Of a stretch of 64,000 nt of DNA, positions 1 through 11,105 are shown in pieces (position 1 is the stretch's first letter; each line of letters opens with the position of its first letter). The notes under the pieces were generated by a model. That model did no database searches, was not told the DNA's origin, and saw only the letters and a list, made by a program, of their open reading frames with translations. The translations under genes were made by a program, and so were the position numbers. Source of the stretch: Planoprotostelium fungivorum (Eukaryota; Evosea; Variosea; Cavosteliida; Cavosteliaceae); assembly GCA_003024175.1 (NCBI GenBank), contig MDYQ01000118.1, positions 1 through 64,000 of the forward strand, read 5' to 3'.

Positions 1-541
1 TCTCGGTTGTACGGCTGGTCGTATGACATCTTTAGCACTTCTCTTCACGTATCTTCCCTGCAGATTGAAGTCCGTCTCTTTCATTCTGGGTTGTTGCTTG
101 TTGGATGTTCTATCGTGTGTCGTCCTCAAAAATGCGACCTCATAATCGGTCGGTAGTCCATTCAAATGGATATTTTCGTACCTTCACGTCGTCACCATTT
201 GAGACAAATCACATCTCTGCGATGATTGCATCTGGCGATGTTGCAACTCACTTGCTAGAATCGAACCATTTGTCATCCTTCGTGGTCTTCCCCTTCGATT
301 TGGTCAATTTCGGCGGTGCGGACTCCTGTTGTGGCGTGATGTTGAATGACGCTTTTCTCTGCGTCTTCAGCTTCAGTGAACCCAATTGAAGGTGAGTGTC
401 TTCCAATGATTGATGTAATTTCAACAGTTCGACGGGCTCTAAAGCCGTCATCGTCCCTCTTCGAGCGCGATTCAGTAATTTGCGCCTAACGGGTGCGGAA
501 AATTGAGTTTCGCGCCAAAATGTTCCTTTCAAAAAATCCAC
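1..541 (-). CDS. Unrecognised protein, 5' part only (runs off the left edge)
   Basis: The ATG is at 541. Exon 1 (252-541) codes for a basic, Lys/Arg-rich segment starting MDFLKGTFWRETQ, with a helix-like stretch (VELLKLHQSLEDTHLQL) and a Lys/Thr-rich low-complexity end (KSKGKTTKDDKWFDSS). A GTGAGT 5' splice site at 251 and an AG at 182 define a 70-nt intron. Joining there gives a frame (KYENIHLNGLPTDYEVAFL...) that stays open to base 1, so the gene continues beyond the window. I do not recognise the family. An internal Met at 452 (MTALEP) is an alternative start. The first ATG lies only 10 bp from the divergent ATG of the next gene, so one of the two starts may be downstream of the one listed. 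Confidence 0.55.
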
Positions 542-551
542 ATTCTTCGAG

Positions 552-2956
552 ATGACCGATCTCGGTCAGTCCAACTTCTTAAACGTGCAATCGCCAGAGT
601 TCTATCCGTCACAGCTCGTGACGCCCAATAACCCTTACGGTTGGTCTGCCCCTGAGGTTTGGTTCAGAGAGTATGGAAATCACTACTCAAATGAGGAGCC
701 ATTATACCAACACGACCCGTTCAGCTATGCTCAGCCACCAGTAGTGCCCTCGGTCAACAGCTTCTCGGCCGTTTCTTCATTCTACTTCCAGCAGCTGCAG
801 GGAAAGTTCTCTGAGCAGACTCCATCTACCCCCGAACAAGTCCCAGCCGCTCCAAAAGAGGACAAGTCCATCCCTTTTGTCAGGAACATTATCAATCGAG
901 AGGTATGATTTCGAAATCATTTTCCCGCGCATTCTCACACATTCGACAGAATGAGAGACCATTACAATACGAGGGAGAGTCGAACTCACGCATTGCCGCC
1001 AAACAGCTCTTGGAGCGCGCCGAAGATGCCAAGAGAGCCAATGATCTCGATCTCGCCGGATCTTACTATCGTAAAGCTCTCCGCGAGTGTCCATGGATGT
1101 GGCAGGGATGGTTGGACTACGCTAAGATGGAAGAAGAGTTTGGCAAGGTCAATCGATGCCAAGAGATCCTCCTCTGTGGTCTGACCTACTGTCCATACAA
1201 CGAGCCCCTTCTCATGAGAGCCATGAAGTTGGAAGAGAAGATTGGCAACCTCACGAAAGCCAGATCTCTCCTCGCTAGGTGATGCATCGTCCATCCATCG
1301 ACACCTCTGACACGAACATCAGATTAGAGGACGTCTCGCCGGAGAAGGGATGGAGGATGATGTTAGAAGGTGCCGAACTCGAAGCGAGGAACGGAGAGAC
1401 ACAAGTGGCCAGGAGGATATACAAGTACCTCATGACTAACGTGCCCAACTATGGAAACGTCTTTCAAGAAGCATGCCTCTTGGAAGAGAGATGCAATCAC
1501 ATCGATCGCGCCATCACGCTCGCTCGCAGGGGCATCGCCGGTGAGCCCACACGATGCATCTCCATCTTCCATCTCATTCCATCTGCAGGTAATCCCAAAT
1601 ATGGACCCCTTCACATCACTCTCATCCGTCTCCTCCAAAAGTCATCGATGGACCATCACGATCTCGGCATCGCCCGCGATGCCATCTTGTCCGCCGTTCG
1701 TAGCGTCCCGAAAGAACTTCGCTGGAAGATTCATCTAGAGGAGGCACAGCTCGAGGAGCGTGCGGGCAATTTAGAGTTGGCAAGGAGGGCTTACGTTCGT
1801 TCCGTCAATGTCTGTCCCAACAATCTCGTCTACAAGGTGTGGCTGAGTGGAGCGAAGACTGAGATGAGGCTGTCCCCCGGGAGAGGTGGCATCAGCGACA
1901 ACCCCACGGCCATCAAGCTCCTCAATCGCAGTTTAGAAGACGTTCCACACAGGAAGAAGGCTCAAGTCTTATTGGACTGGGCCCGGATGGAACAGGTGCG
2001 TCGCATCATCTTCCATCGTGATGATGATGCTGATGGCGGTGCAGGTGTTCCAGTGCATGAAGTCAGCGAGGGACATTCTGACTCGCGCGAGAGAAGAGAA
2101 CCCCAACGAGTGGAAATTATACTTGGAAGCCATCCTCTTGGAGACCAGATGCCACAACATCAAGGAGGCCATCAAGCTCGCCCACGAGGCTTTAGAGGTG
2201 GGAGATGATGTCGTCGATCGTGATGATGATGGATATCAGATTCACGTGGGGACCGGAAGACTGTGGCAGGTTCTCGTCGGACTCTACAAGGAAATCGGAG
2301 AGGAAGCTCAGTGGAAGACATTCCAGGAGGCCGTTCTACAGGTACCGTCAAATTCTTCATCCACATCACATGCAGACGATCTCCGCATCACGTTCCACAC
2401 CTGCATCATCATCGTTTCCATCATCGTCTTTGACATCATCTCCTCCGTCTCACTCTCTTCCAGGTGCCCAAATCTGGTGAAGTGTGGTGCGAAGGCGCTC
2501 GCATCCTGATGAGCAAGGGCGACTACGCCGAGGCCAGGAGGTATCTCGAGTTCTCTCTCTTCTTCACGCCTCAGTATGGTGACTCCTTCCTCGAATATCT
2601 CAGACTCGAACTACTCGAAAACGGCCCCAACGTTGACCTCTCCACCCTGGAGAGGGTGAGCCACCATCCAAAATTCACGCTGACGCGATCAGATGTGCTG
2701 CAACGCCGAGCCCAACTATGGTGCTCTGTGGTTGTACTGCAAAGACGGACCTCTCACGAGTGCACAAGAGGCCTTCCAGAAGGGAAGACGCATGATGACA
2801 GATTACATCACGTCGCATGAGGCGCACATGCCGCAGGCCTTTGTTAGCTGTGGACCTGTAGAGAGAGTCGTCCTCCCCTTGGATTGTCTCGGTCAGCACG
2901 ACACGAGACACTTGAGCATCGATGATCAGTGGCATCACATCTTTGGCTATCAGTGA
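552..2956 (+). CDS. HAT/TPR-repeat protein (Prp6/Mbb1-like superhelical scaffold)
   Basis: Seven exons (552-902, 950-1278, 1323-1540, 1589-1995, 2045-2341, 2464-2655, 2693-2956) join in frame to about 685 residues. After a ~120-residue Pro/Tyr/Ser-rich N-terminus come repeated helical pairs of half-a-TPR type, for example WQGWLDYAKMEEEFGKVNRC, WKIHLEEAQLEERAGNLELA and WKLYLEAILLETRCHNIKEA. Each has the aromatic-x2-aromatic, Glu and Gly/Ala-Arg spacing typical of HAT repeats. HAT proteins act in RNA processing (Prp6, Clf1, CstF77) or organellar RNA stability (Mbb1/HCF107). The motif VPKSGEVWCEGARI followed by TPQYGDSFLEYLRLE near the C-terminus looks like a family signature, but I cannot name an exact ortholog. 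Introns are 37-49 nt except one of 122 nt. The gene converges on DRC3, with 64 bp between the stop codons. Confidence 0.85.
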
Positions 2957-3020
2957 ACAGTGTATGAGATAGCATCAAGGAAGAGGATTCCTTGCAATAC
3001 AGATTTCATTCAAGATTGTC

Positions 3021-5170
3021 TCATAGATTGTTGTAATTTCCCTCCATTGCAGATTGAATGGTCTGGCGTAAGACATCGACGTAGGTGAAAATCTCGGCGA
3101 CTCGGTAGCTGTTGCGAGCGTTCTCGTTGGCTTTGACTCCGTTGACGGTCTGCTCTAAGAATCTCGCCTCAAACTTGGTGATGTCGTCCTCCTGTGGAAA
3201 CGATCGGTTGAGACGTTTTGTTTCACGAGATCGCATGATGTGTCATCTCACCCTGGATTCGATGTGCATGATCTGGGAATCGTGAGAGGCGTTGACGACG
3301 TTGGTGAGTGCCTCTTTATCTGCTAAGATCTGTTCGTGATGAGAAGATGATGACGTCTACACGAAGCTGGAAGAGATATTTTTTCGCACCGCTTTCATCT
3401 CTTCAGGCAACTCGTGCTCCAGCTCGTTCTTTGAGAATTTCGCCATCTCTTGCATCACCACGGTTAACATCCGATCGTGGAATGCAGTCTCTAAATCACG
3501 TAATTTAGAGAAGGTGCTGATCGTCAAGGAGAGATGCATGATGTCGTAAGACATGACCCGTGAAGAAGAGATGAAATTCGAAATGGGAATCGATGGAAGG
3601 ATATTATCCTCGGATGATCTCCAGGGCATGGCCGGTCAGCTCAGATAGTCTCGTTTCAAACTCACGGATGAATTCCTGCGGCTGTTAAAGACGTTGTAGA
3701 GTTCACATCACCTCGATCTGTTCCACGATGTTGGTCTCTTGGTCCATCAGCTGATCGTAAAAGAGAGACGTAGATGTCTTTAATTCCTCCAACTTGGCGA
3801 TGGCTTCAGACCGAGCCAACTTCTCTCCTTTCAATTCTTTGAACACCTGCGGTGATCAGTCACATACTGTCTGCAGTATGTATTCCACCGTTCACCTTCT
3901 TCTTCTTCGCACCAAATTCGTCGAACAGAGCCAATGCCTTATCGTCGTTGAGCTTCTGCACCTACGCTCGTGTCAGCATCGTGAAGATGGTGCCAAGATC
4001 ACCTTCTGACACACCAAGTCGAATTGTCCTCGCTCTTGAATTCTCAGATCATGATGTTCCAACATGTGAACGACAAAATTGTTCGTCGCCTCTTGGAATC
4101 GCTCCTTGTATCTTCATCACATGAGTCATCGTGTTGAGATGGAATGTCTTAAGAGCTGGCACTCACTCAGATAACACGTCGTTCAATGCTCGGAGTGGAG
4201 CGACTTTCATGTACTCTGCATCTTCTGAGATGAGATCTTCAAAGAAAGTGTCAAAGTCCTGTAGATTGGCCCCTCTCAATAAGCTCAGCCGAGCGATTTT
4301 CGTCCTCTTTGCGTCTTCCTTCTCATCGGCCTCTTTCTCTTTCGCTTGTATGACTTGGAGGTCTTCCTGGTACTGTTCTCTGGCGCCTCTCACCTTTCGC
4401 ACCGTCAATACAGAGACACTGTAGACGTCGTCATGATGCTCACCGTCGTCTCATCCAATAGACGATAATCGAGATATCTGAGGTTGGACAATCGGGCCAC
4501 GACAAACATCTTGTAGTCAGGCAGTTCTGCGACGGGATTTTTAGCCAGATTCAGAGCAGAGAGGTTTTTAAACCTTCTAAGGTACAAGATCTGTCGTCGC
4601 ATCATCAGACAAGAGCAGTCGTGGTGCGTAGAGATCCTCACGTTGTCTAAAGAGGCGATCTTGTTGGCACCGACGGATAAGAGGGTCAACTCTTGCAGAT
4701 CGTCCATTCCTTCGAGTGTCGTGATCTGATTTGAGTGGAGCGAAATGTCCGTCAGTTTCTTCAACTGATTCAAACCTTCTATCTTCTTGATCTTATTGAA
4801 CGACAAATCTGTGTCGCTGTTAAAGATGCAGAGCATCATGCGCCATCTCACCGATCCATGTCAGGTGCACCAAGTGGTCCAGATTTTCGATGGTTTCGAT
4901 GTCGTTATTATCCAGCTGAAGCTTCGTCAGCTTATTGAGCCCACTCAAGTTATCAATGCGCCTGATTCCTGTTCGTCATCAGATTTCATTTTCATCGCTC
5001 CCCTCTTCACTCTTGTATGGAAGTTGCAGAGTAGTGAGCTCTCCCAACTGTTGAGAGAGAGGTTTGGTCTTCTCCTTTGAATCTTTCGATTCCTTTCCAT
5101 CATCTATCACGAGCTTGAGGAGCTCATCGTCTATGACGATGGGATCGATGGAGTTATAGAGCTTGTTCAT
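3021..5170 (-). CDS. DRC3: Dynein regulatory complex subunit 3 (leucine-rich repeat, coiled coil)
   Basis: The product is a subunit of the nexin-dynein regulatory complex, which links outer doublets and controls dynein in motile cilia. It starts [20 protein letters not shown], matching the family's V-I-D-E/D-x-L-L N-terminus. The first intron (42 nt) ends before [20 protein letters not shown], and the second joins HLTWI to [13 protein letters not shown]. Five or six SDS22-type leucine-rich repeats follow, then [39 protein letters not shown] and a long charged C-terminal half with coiled-coil character ([20 protein letters not shown]). Order and spacing match human LRRC48/DRC3, which is about 520 residues. 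The 3' half is split by many ~45-nt introns whose exact borders I did not resolve one by one. It starts 90 bp from the divergent bL9 gene. Its presence implies that the organism makes motile cilia at some stage. Confidence 0.92.
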
Positions 5171-5260
5171 CGTGGTGTTGTCTGTCTTTAGGCTCTGTTA
5201 GTCATCTACAACGAGGAACGAAGAATTTATATTCTCCGAGATCACATCACCAGATCGAAA
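5171..5260. promoter_or_regulatory. 90-bp divergent promoter region
   Basis: This is the whole space between the DRC3 start (minus) and the bL9 start (plus), so it must hold both promoters or 5' leaders unless the true starts lie further inside. No TATA box stands out. A ciliary gene and a mitochondrial gene sharing one control region is an inference from spacing only. Confidence 0.4.
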
Positions 5261-5943
5261 ATGTTGGGGGTTTACCGCTCATGTTCTTCCTATTCTCTTC
5301 GAACACCGTCTCTGACGATGAACACTATTCCAACTAGAGGAGCGAAGGCAGTTCCTCATAAACAGAGAGTCATCCTCACTCAAGAAATCGAGAAGTTGGG
5401 GCAAAGAGGCCAAGAGGTGATCTATTCCGTTTACTGCATCACCTCAGAGACATCCAACATCTGATCAACATAGATATCAGTTACAGCTGGATTTGCAAGA
5501 AATTATCTTTTGCTGAAGAAGTTGGCCGTCCCTGTTTCACTCACGAACCGTAAGGCTTTTCCAGCCGTTTCCGTGAGTCAATCGACCACCACACCCAAAC
5601 TCACATCATACAGATCGAAGAGATGACTCCAGCCGAACAAAACAAGGTCAGAAGAGGATCGAGCCCATTCAACAAGAACATCCTCCGAATGTTCCGCCAT
5701 GCCAACAAGAAGAAGGGTGATTGAATCGATTGTGATAGCATCTGATGATGACCAGGCAGCAACCCCATCAACCCGGTCACCCGTGAAGATATCAGCGAGA
5801 AAGTGCTTCGACAGTTTAGAATCGAATTAGCGCCAGAAGACATCCTCCTGGAAGAGGCCATCTTGGTTCCAGGAAGTCACGTGGTCCCCATCTTATACAG
5901 AGGTCACCCGGATAACCTCAAACTTTCTCTCAAAAAGATCTAA
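5261..5943 (+). CDS. MRPL9: Mitochondrial large-subunit ribosomal protein bL9m
   Basis: Four exons (5261-5416, 5474-5572, 5614-5716, 5756-5943) give 181 residues. The L9 N-domain signature is clear: QRVILTQEIEKLGQRGQE, then ISVTAGFARNYLLLKKLAVP, which matches the bacterial pattern V-x-L-x2-D-V-x2-L-G-x2-G-D-x-V-x-V-x2-G-Y-A-R-N-Y-L. The protein binds 23S-type rRNA and stabilises the large subunit near the L1 stalk. I chose the upstream Met at 5261 because MLGVYRSCSSYSLRTPS is Arg/Ser-rich without acidic residues, as expected of a mitochondrial presequence; the Met at 5320 would remove it. Introns are 57, 41 and 39 nt. The stop faces the minus-strand chimera gene, 222 bp away. Confidence 0.88.
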
Positions 5944-6165
5944 TGAACAAAATTCTGCTTCACTTAGACATTGAATCGTCGAGATAGACGTAGAACTGCT
6001 CGAGCTGGACGTTTTTGCGTTCACACGATGTTGGGATGAGACATGAATTTCATCAACTCTAGTTTATCAACGAAATAGAAGAAAGACAGCATTGTGCATT
6101 GGCAGATCAAATGAGAGACATGTTGTGTATCGAATGTGTGGTTTACTCAAGTGCATTCACTTCTC

Positions 6166-9100
6166 TCATTCATCCTCCTCCATATCATATGTCATCCATT
6201 CATCTCCATCCTGGTGGGCCACCTTCACCAATATCCCCTTCGGATCTGCCCACACTTCGATGTTCGAGTACAATCGGATGTACTTCAGCGTAGGTGTGGC
6301 GTTCAGCCACTGGTTCAGCCACACGATGAGAGGGTACCAACTGTCTCCATCTATCACATTGGTTAAAGTCATAGAACGGCGGAAGTGATCGTATGGGAGG
6401 AGAAAGGTCCATTTTTTTGGATCATATATGATGCTGAGGCTCTCGAGAGAGGGAGGCAGCTGAACGACACCGAGGAACGATCGATCGATGTTGCTGATCA
6501 CAGTCAGATCTGACTATGGGAAAGAGAACTACCTGAGATGAGAAAGATGAGGCAGCTCTTGCAAATGATGAGAGATCTCAATGGGTAAATTATAATAACC
6601 AGAGTTGAGGATGAACTCGATATGTGTGATTGGTCTGTAAGTCCCTGTGCCTTTGAGAACAAAGGAAGACAAATGACTGTTCACCATCAGAGAGGGGTGT
6701 AATGACTTCGTTCAACGACTGCGGGCAGCAGCGGACTCTCGTCAAGTTGGGTAATTGAGTCGGCTTCAGTCTTCCACTGTTCATCGTTCAGTCACAGCAA
6801 CACTGACATTCTCACGTGAAATGAAGGTCGATGTCTGTGATGGAAGGATGACGATCATAAAAGGCAGAGAAGAGGGCGATATCGTAGCCGTCTGTGCTGC
6901 TGTTGAAATGACTATTCCATCTGTCATTGTAGTGAAGTCCAAACTTTTGTAAAAGTGGCCAACTGTGGATCGTCACTATGACTATTGCAGACACAGTAGA
7001 AGCTCACGTGTGCTGCGTCAGGCTTGACTGCATGAAAGAGGGAAGATACAACTCGGTCAGGTTATTGTGACTTGCCAACTTGTCTACAAAAGAGGCCTCT
7101 CGGTTGTATACAAAGAATGGGCCGGACCGATATGCATCTGAAGATAGATGAGAATCACACACACGTTGTTGCCGACCTAGGTGGAAATGCTTTACATGGG
7201 GCCTGATGAGAGTTCGCAGGAGACAACTGCGGAGTTTGTGAGAAATGGAAGTAGACCGAATTGAAATTGAGACAAACTAGAGGCCAGATAGATATGGACA
7301 GGACGGACATACGATTGGATGAACACAAAGATCACTCACTTGTAGTATGATTCCAGCAAATCGTCCACGCAGCTATCAGTGAGGTCCATGCGAATCTTGA
7401 TACGTTCGAAATTGGCGAGAGGCAATGATGACATGGAGGCTATCCCATCAGCGGTGACCCTGATGTCCCCCTCGATCCGTCTTAGAGATGAGAACACGTG
7501 TGGGTTATCGAAAACTCGCATGGACTCGATCATCAAGTTGTTTGTGTTGTTGATGTGAAGAGTGTGAACGAGAGAAGCACTGTCTGGATGGTCCACAAAG
7601 AAGCGTTTGATTTGAGCGGGGAACTTGAAAGGAAGAGACATCCGATACAGAAAGTGTTTGAGGTAGATGGGATGGATGAAACGATACAGTCTCTGATTGC
7701 ATAGCATCTGAGATAATGAGTTGATAACAGAAGAAATGATTCTCACGAGATGGAAGACTGATCTGAACAGGGGGGATGATCGTCCGTGGGGGGACTCACT
7801 TCCGTTGCAGGAGTGAGGAAGCAACAGGCAACTGACATACTCGATGATATCTCGAGGTAGGTGATCAATGGTGGTGTACGCTCGTCTCGTTTGCACTGTG
7901 ACCTTCAGCTTCTTCAGTTGCCGCCCTATCTCTTCCTCCGCTGTGCTCTCCTCTTCGTAGTCTCTCAGCACTTCCACTAGCCCCCCTCTGCCGTTCTCTA
8001 TCGCTAGATTGACGGCTGTGTATCCGTCCGTCTCTGTCTTTGTTGTGACTGAGATGCCATACTCTTCGATCAGCCTCCTGACTGTCTCCTCGCAGCGCAC
8101 AGGATCGTCAGGCATGCAGTCTACAGCCATGTGCAGCAAGTTGTAGCCGTCGTACAGAGCCGGATGCATCTGACCAATGACTCTCTTCTCTTCTGCTGTG
8201 AGGGCATCTGATGCGAGAGAGAAGAGAGAGAAGATGTCCACGGGGGGCAGGGAACATGTTCTCGATTGAGGAGCCCAGCCGTCTTGTAAGACGCGGAAGA
8301 GCTCGAGTCCCTTGATGTGTGCTGCAGCTTGACTCTTGATGATGTCGAGAGAGGCAGGTGGCTGTGAGAGAGGCGGGTTCCAAGAGCAGTGGAGTCGAAG
8401 CTGCTGGGAGTGGTTGGGATCGTGCTCCTCCGCTTCGCCTACCACTCGATGTCGTTTACCCAACATCGGAGGAAAATCTCTGTACAAGCCAAGTATGACT
8501 GCGTCGATCTCCTCTCGTATGTGATATAGACCCATGACCTTGGATGCAAAGTCATACTGACTGCGGCTCCAGTACTCTCTCAGATACACGGATGATCCTG
8601 TCATCATTCAGATCTCTTCTCTTATATGACATTTCACCTTCTTCGATCATCTCTTCGATCAGCTCTTGGATTTGTATCATCTCTCCTGTTTTCCAAGCGA
8701 CATCAGGTATCACGAGACCCTTCCATCGCGCCGGAGGGACCACTTCCTGTATATCATTACACCAGAGCTGATAGTCTGCCCGATCGATCGTCTCGTCAGG
8801 CTTCTCCACTCGATCGATGTAGTACTGCAGGCACGTTCCATACTTTCTCCATTTGCACAAGTACCATTCTCCCGACTGATTTGTGGTGTCATTGACCCAG
8901 TCTTCGTCGTCTGTCAGTCCCTCCTTCTCTGCTCTGTCGACAATGTTGTCGAAATCATGTTCCATCTCCCATCTAGCATAAGCTTCTTGTCCTGTCTCTC
9001 CCTGTACATGGTTGAGATTCATTCGCATGGCACAATGATTCACCCAGCCTAAGGTCGTCGTGTTTTCAGCTGGGTAAGTACGTCCGTAGATCATCATCGT

Positions 9101-10602
9101 TGGACTGAACTGTTCGTCATCATAATCATTCTCCTCTTCTGAAGCACCGTAATCCACTTCGTATTCGAACAAGTTGTCCTTCGTCTGCTCCATAATATCA
9201 TCGAATTGATCTTGTCTCTGAGCTGCACTGTCATCATCATCATGACGAGTGTCAGCGTCAGACTCCATGATGTCTTTGGCTCTGTCATTGGTAGCTGACC
9301 GCTCAGAGTGACAGTCCATCAGCCGATCGATGAGTCGGTGTGATCGTTGTAGACGGACCAAATCTCTCTCGTACAGTATCTCTTCGTCCACTTCTTTCCC
9401 TTCTCTCTCTTCCAGCCTCGATATGCCTCTCATGTATCGGATCACGTGATCTTCGGCTGCCGCCTGCAGTACGTCCACTGCCTCTTCGGTCATCTCTTCG
9501 TCTGTCGCATAATCGCATATGATGTTGCCTGCCACGACCTCGAAATGGTGTTTGGAAATCGCTGATGGATGATCCTGAGAGGATGTCACGAGAGAGTTGA
9601 TACATATCGAGATGAACAGAAGAAGAAGACGAGATGCTGAGCGAAGAGATGGAAGAGATGGAGATCACAGAGATGATGCGATAGAGGATCATACAAATGT
9701 GAAACGATGAGTTGACATCACCGGATAGAGCTCATGATAGTAGAGTAGATCCATCGTGTGGTTCACATTGAGCCAGCTATAAGCTCCGTCTTGGAATGCC
9801 TGTCTCTGCATCAGCGTCTCGTTCCTGTTGTATGTACTTGCCTGAAGGTAAGCGTCGTCGGGCAGCTGAGGTCTTGGCGTGAGGTGATACAGATGAAAGA
9901 AACGCCTCTTCCAAAAGTCGCTGACAGGTGCTAGCAGCTCGTTCCACCTCTTACACACAAACTGACAGGACTGAACGAGATCGACTGTTCCAACGTGATA
10001 CAACACGATCTGCAGTCCATCGGCGTTGAGATCTGACAGCTGTTCACATCATCATCCAATTATCTTTCTGTCGTAGAATAGTAGGAACTCACCTTGACGT
10101 TGTCACTCTCCACTGCAGCAGGCATCTCTTCGGAGGTCACACCGGCCTCTCCTTTCAGAATTACAGCCAACTCGAGCAGTTCCTTGTCCTTCTTGAACGC
10201 TGTCGCAATGTGTTCCGGCTCGATGGTGCGTGCACCAGCTTCTCTCGTAGCATTACCAGCTAACTCGAGCACTTCTGCCGTCAGGTACTCCAGCACTCCA
10301 GCTAGATAGACGCAGGTGCCTGAGTTGTGTACCCGTCCTCTCGGTTTGCCGTCCGTGCCGTAGAGGGGTATCTGTTGGAGATCTTCGTAAACCCTTGACA
10401 CCCCCATCTGTAAACCCGCTGCACTTGAGATGGACCATCTTCTAAGATTATGTCGCTCGAATGTGGGTCGTGTTCGATCGAGGGGGTCTACATCAACGAT
10501 GGGAAGGATCGGCATGATCGAGCTCTGTGTTCCGAAGAGTTTGTCGTCTGATTGAAGTGGACCGAATGATCTCTTTTGGTTTTCTGATGAGAGCATTCGC
10601 AC
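6166..10602 (-). CDS. Histone H2A fold - F-box - H3-like fold - ankyrin - F-box - LRR-like chimera
   Basis: Exon 1 (10093-10602, 170 aa) holds a full H2A histone fold at residues ~57-145: SSAAGLQMGVSRVY, CVYLAGVLEYLTAEVLELAG and TIEPEHIATAFKKDKELLEL. The H2A acidic-patch positions in VLEYLTAEVLE are kept. Exon 2 (9722-10039) follows in phase 0 with an F-box (SDLNADGLQIVLYHVGTVDL, CKRWNELLAPVSDFWKRRF). Exon 3 (8638-9574) opens with an H3-like fold at ~285-356: FEVVAGNIICDYATD, EEAVDVLQAAAEDHV and YERDLVRLQRSHR. An Asp/Glu-rich linker and an unrecognised Trp-rich domain follow. Exon 4 (from 8597) has ankyrin-like units (YNLLHMAVDC, GYTAVNLAIENG) and a second F-box-like segment (IDHLPRDIIEYVSCLLLP). 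Short LRR-like exons end at 6166; their borders below ~7340 are not resolved. F-box proteins recruit targets to SCF ubiquitin ligases. The junctions at 8598-8637, 9575-9721 and 10040-10092 all keep frame, which supports a single gene, but two adjacent genes cannot be excluded. Confidence 0.72.
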
Positions 10603-10755
10603 AACAACGAGAATATTATGTATATCTTATTTAATTATACTGCTTCGCGGTTGTGGTAGTTTCATTCAACAAGGTATATATCGCGATGAGGTGCTGCTTT
10701 CTACAGGTTTGAAGGTTTTGTTCTGTGCCTGTTCTCTCTTCTACTCCCTAACATA

Positions 10756-10785
10756 TTATCCGCTCAACTCGGTTCTTGACCTTCC
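10756..10785 (+). repeat. 30-bp inverted repeat, left copy
   Basis: These 30 bases (TTATCCGCTCAACTCGGTTC plus ten more) are perfectly repeated in reverse complement at 12061-12090. Just inside, after a 10-base length difference, a weaker match continues (CAAATCCGAYGA). Read on the appropriate strand, both copies encode an IIRSTRFLTF peptide that resembles the start of an F-box. A partial inverted gene duplication is therefore as likely as transposon ends. Confidence 0.8.
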
Positions 10786-10969
10786 AGGTTCTCCCGCAAA
10801 TCCGATGAGAGACCCCGTCAGATTATGTCCCCTCAACAATAAATACACCATTTTCTTTTCCTTTTTTTATTCTTCACCGAACATTCCATCGAGCCAGCGC
10901 TGGCCTGCCCACGATGCACGATTGAACTACTAAAGATACCTCTTGATTCTTTATTAACAACAGCGTGAT

Positions 10970-11010
10970 CCAGGCACAGGTCCAGGCACAGGTCCAGGTC
11001 CAGAGTCCAG
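10970..11010. repeat. Short tandem repeat (CCAGGCACAGGT-type units)
   Basis: About three to four degenerate 6-12-bp units built on CCAGG(CACAGGT) run in a row between the chimera gene start and the small LRR-like gene. Nothing suggests that it is coding. Confidence 0.6.
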
Positions 11011-11105
11011 GGAAGGTGGTTAAACGGCTCATCATGCACCGCTCGGTATGCATCATTCGGCGTGCGTCTTTTGGTGTGTCGTTTGGTGTGCATTGCTTGG
11101 TTGAA

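Larger units (their letters stand above)
10603..11105. other. Gene-poor stretch upstream of the chimera gene
   Basis: This holds the presumed promoter and leader of the minus-strand chimera gene, including AT-rich sequence at ~10610-10680. It also holds the left copy of a 30-bp inverted repeat (10756-10785) and a short tandem repeat (10970-11010). No convincing coding exon was seen; the plus-strand open frame at 10691-10933 lacks any recognisable protein features. Confidence 0.4.

Noticed and set aside
7708-7799. A GTGAGT...CAG segment inside the second F-box-like region that looks like an intron
   Set aside because: Its 92-nt length would shift the frame away from the good downstream frame (LCNQRLYRFIHPIYLKHFL), whereas reading through keeps one open frame, so I treat it as coding.
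6166-10602. A viral origin of the histone-fold chimera (giant viruses carry fused histones)
   Set aside because: The gene has several host-style short introns, F-box and ankyrin parts, and ordinary host genes on both sides; no viral gene is nearby, and the H2A-F-box-H3 order differs from the viral histone doublets I know of.
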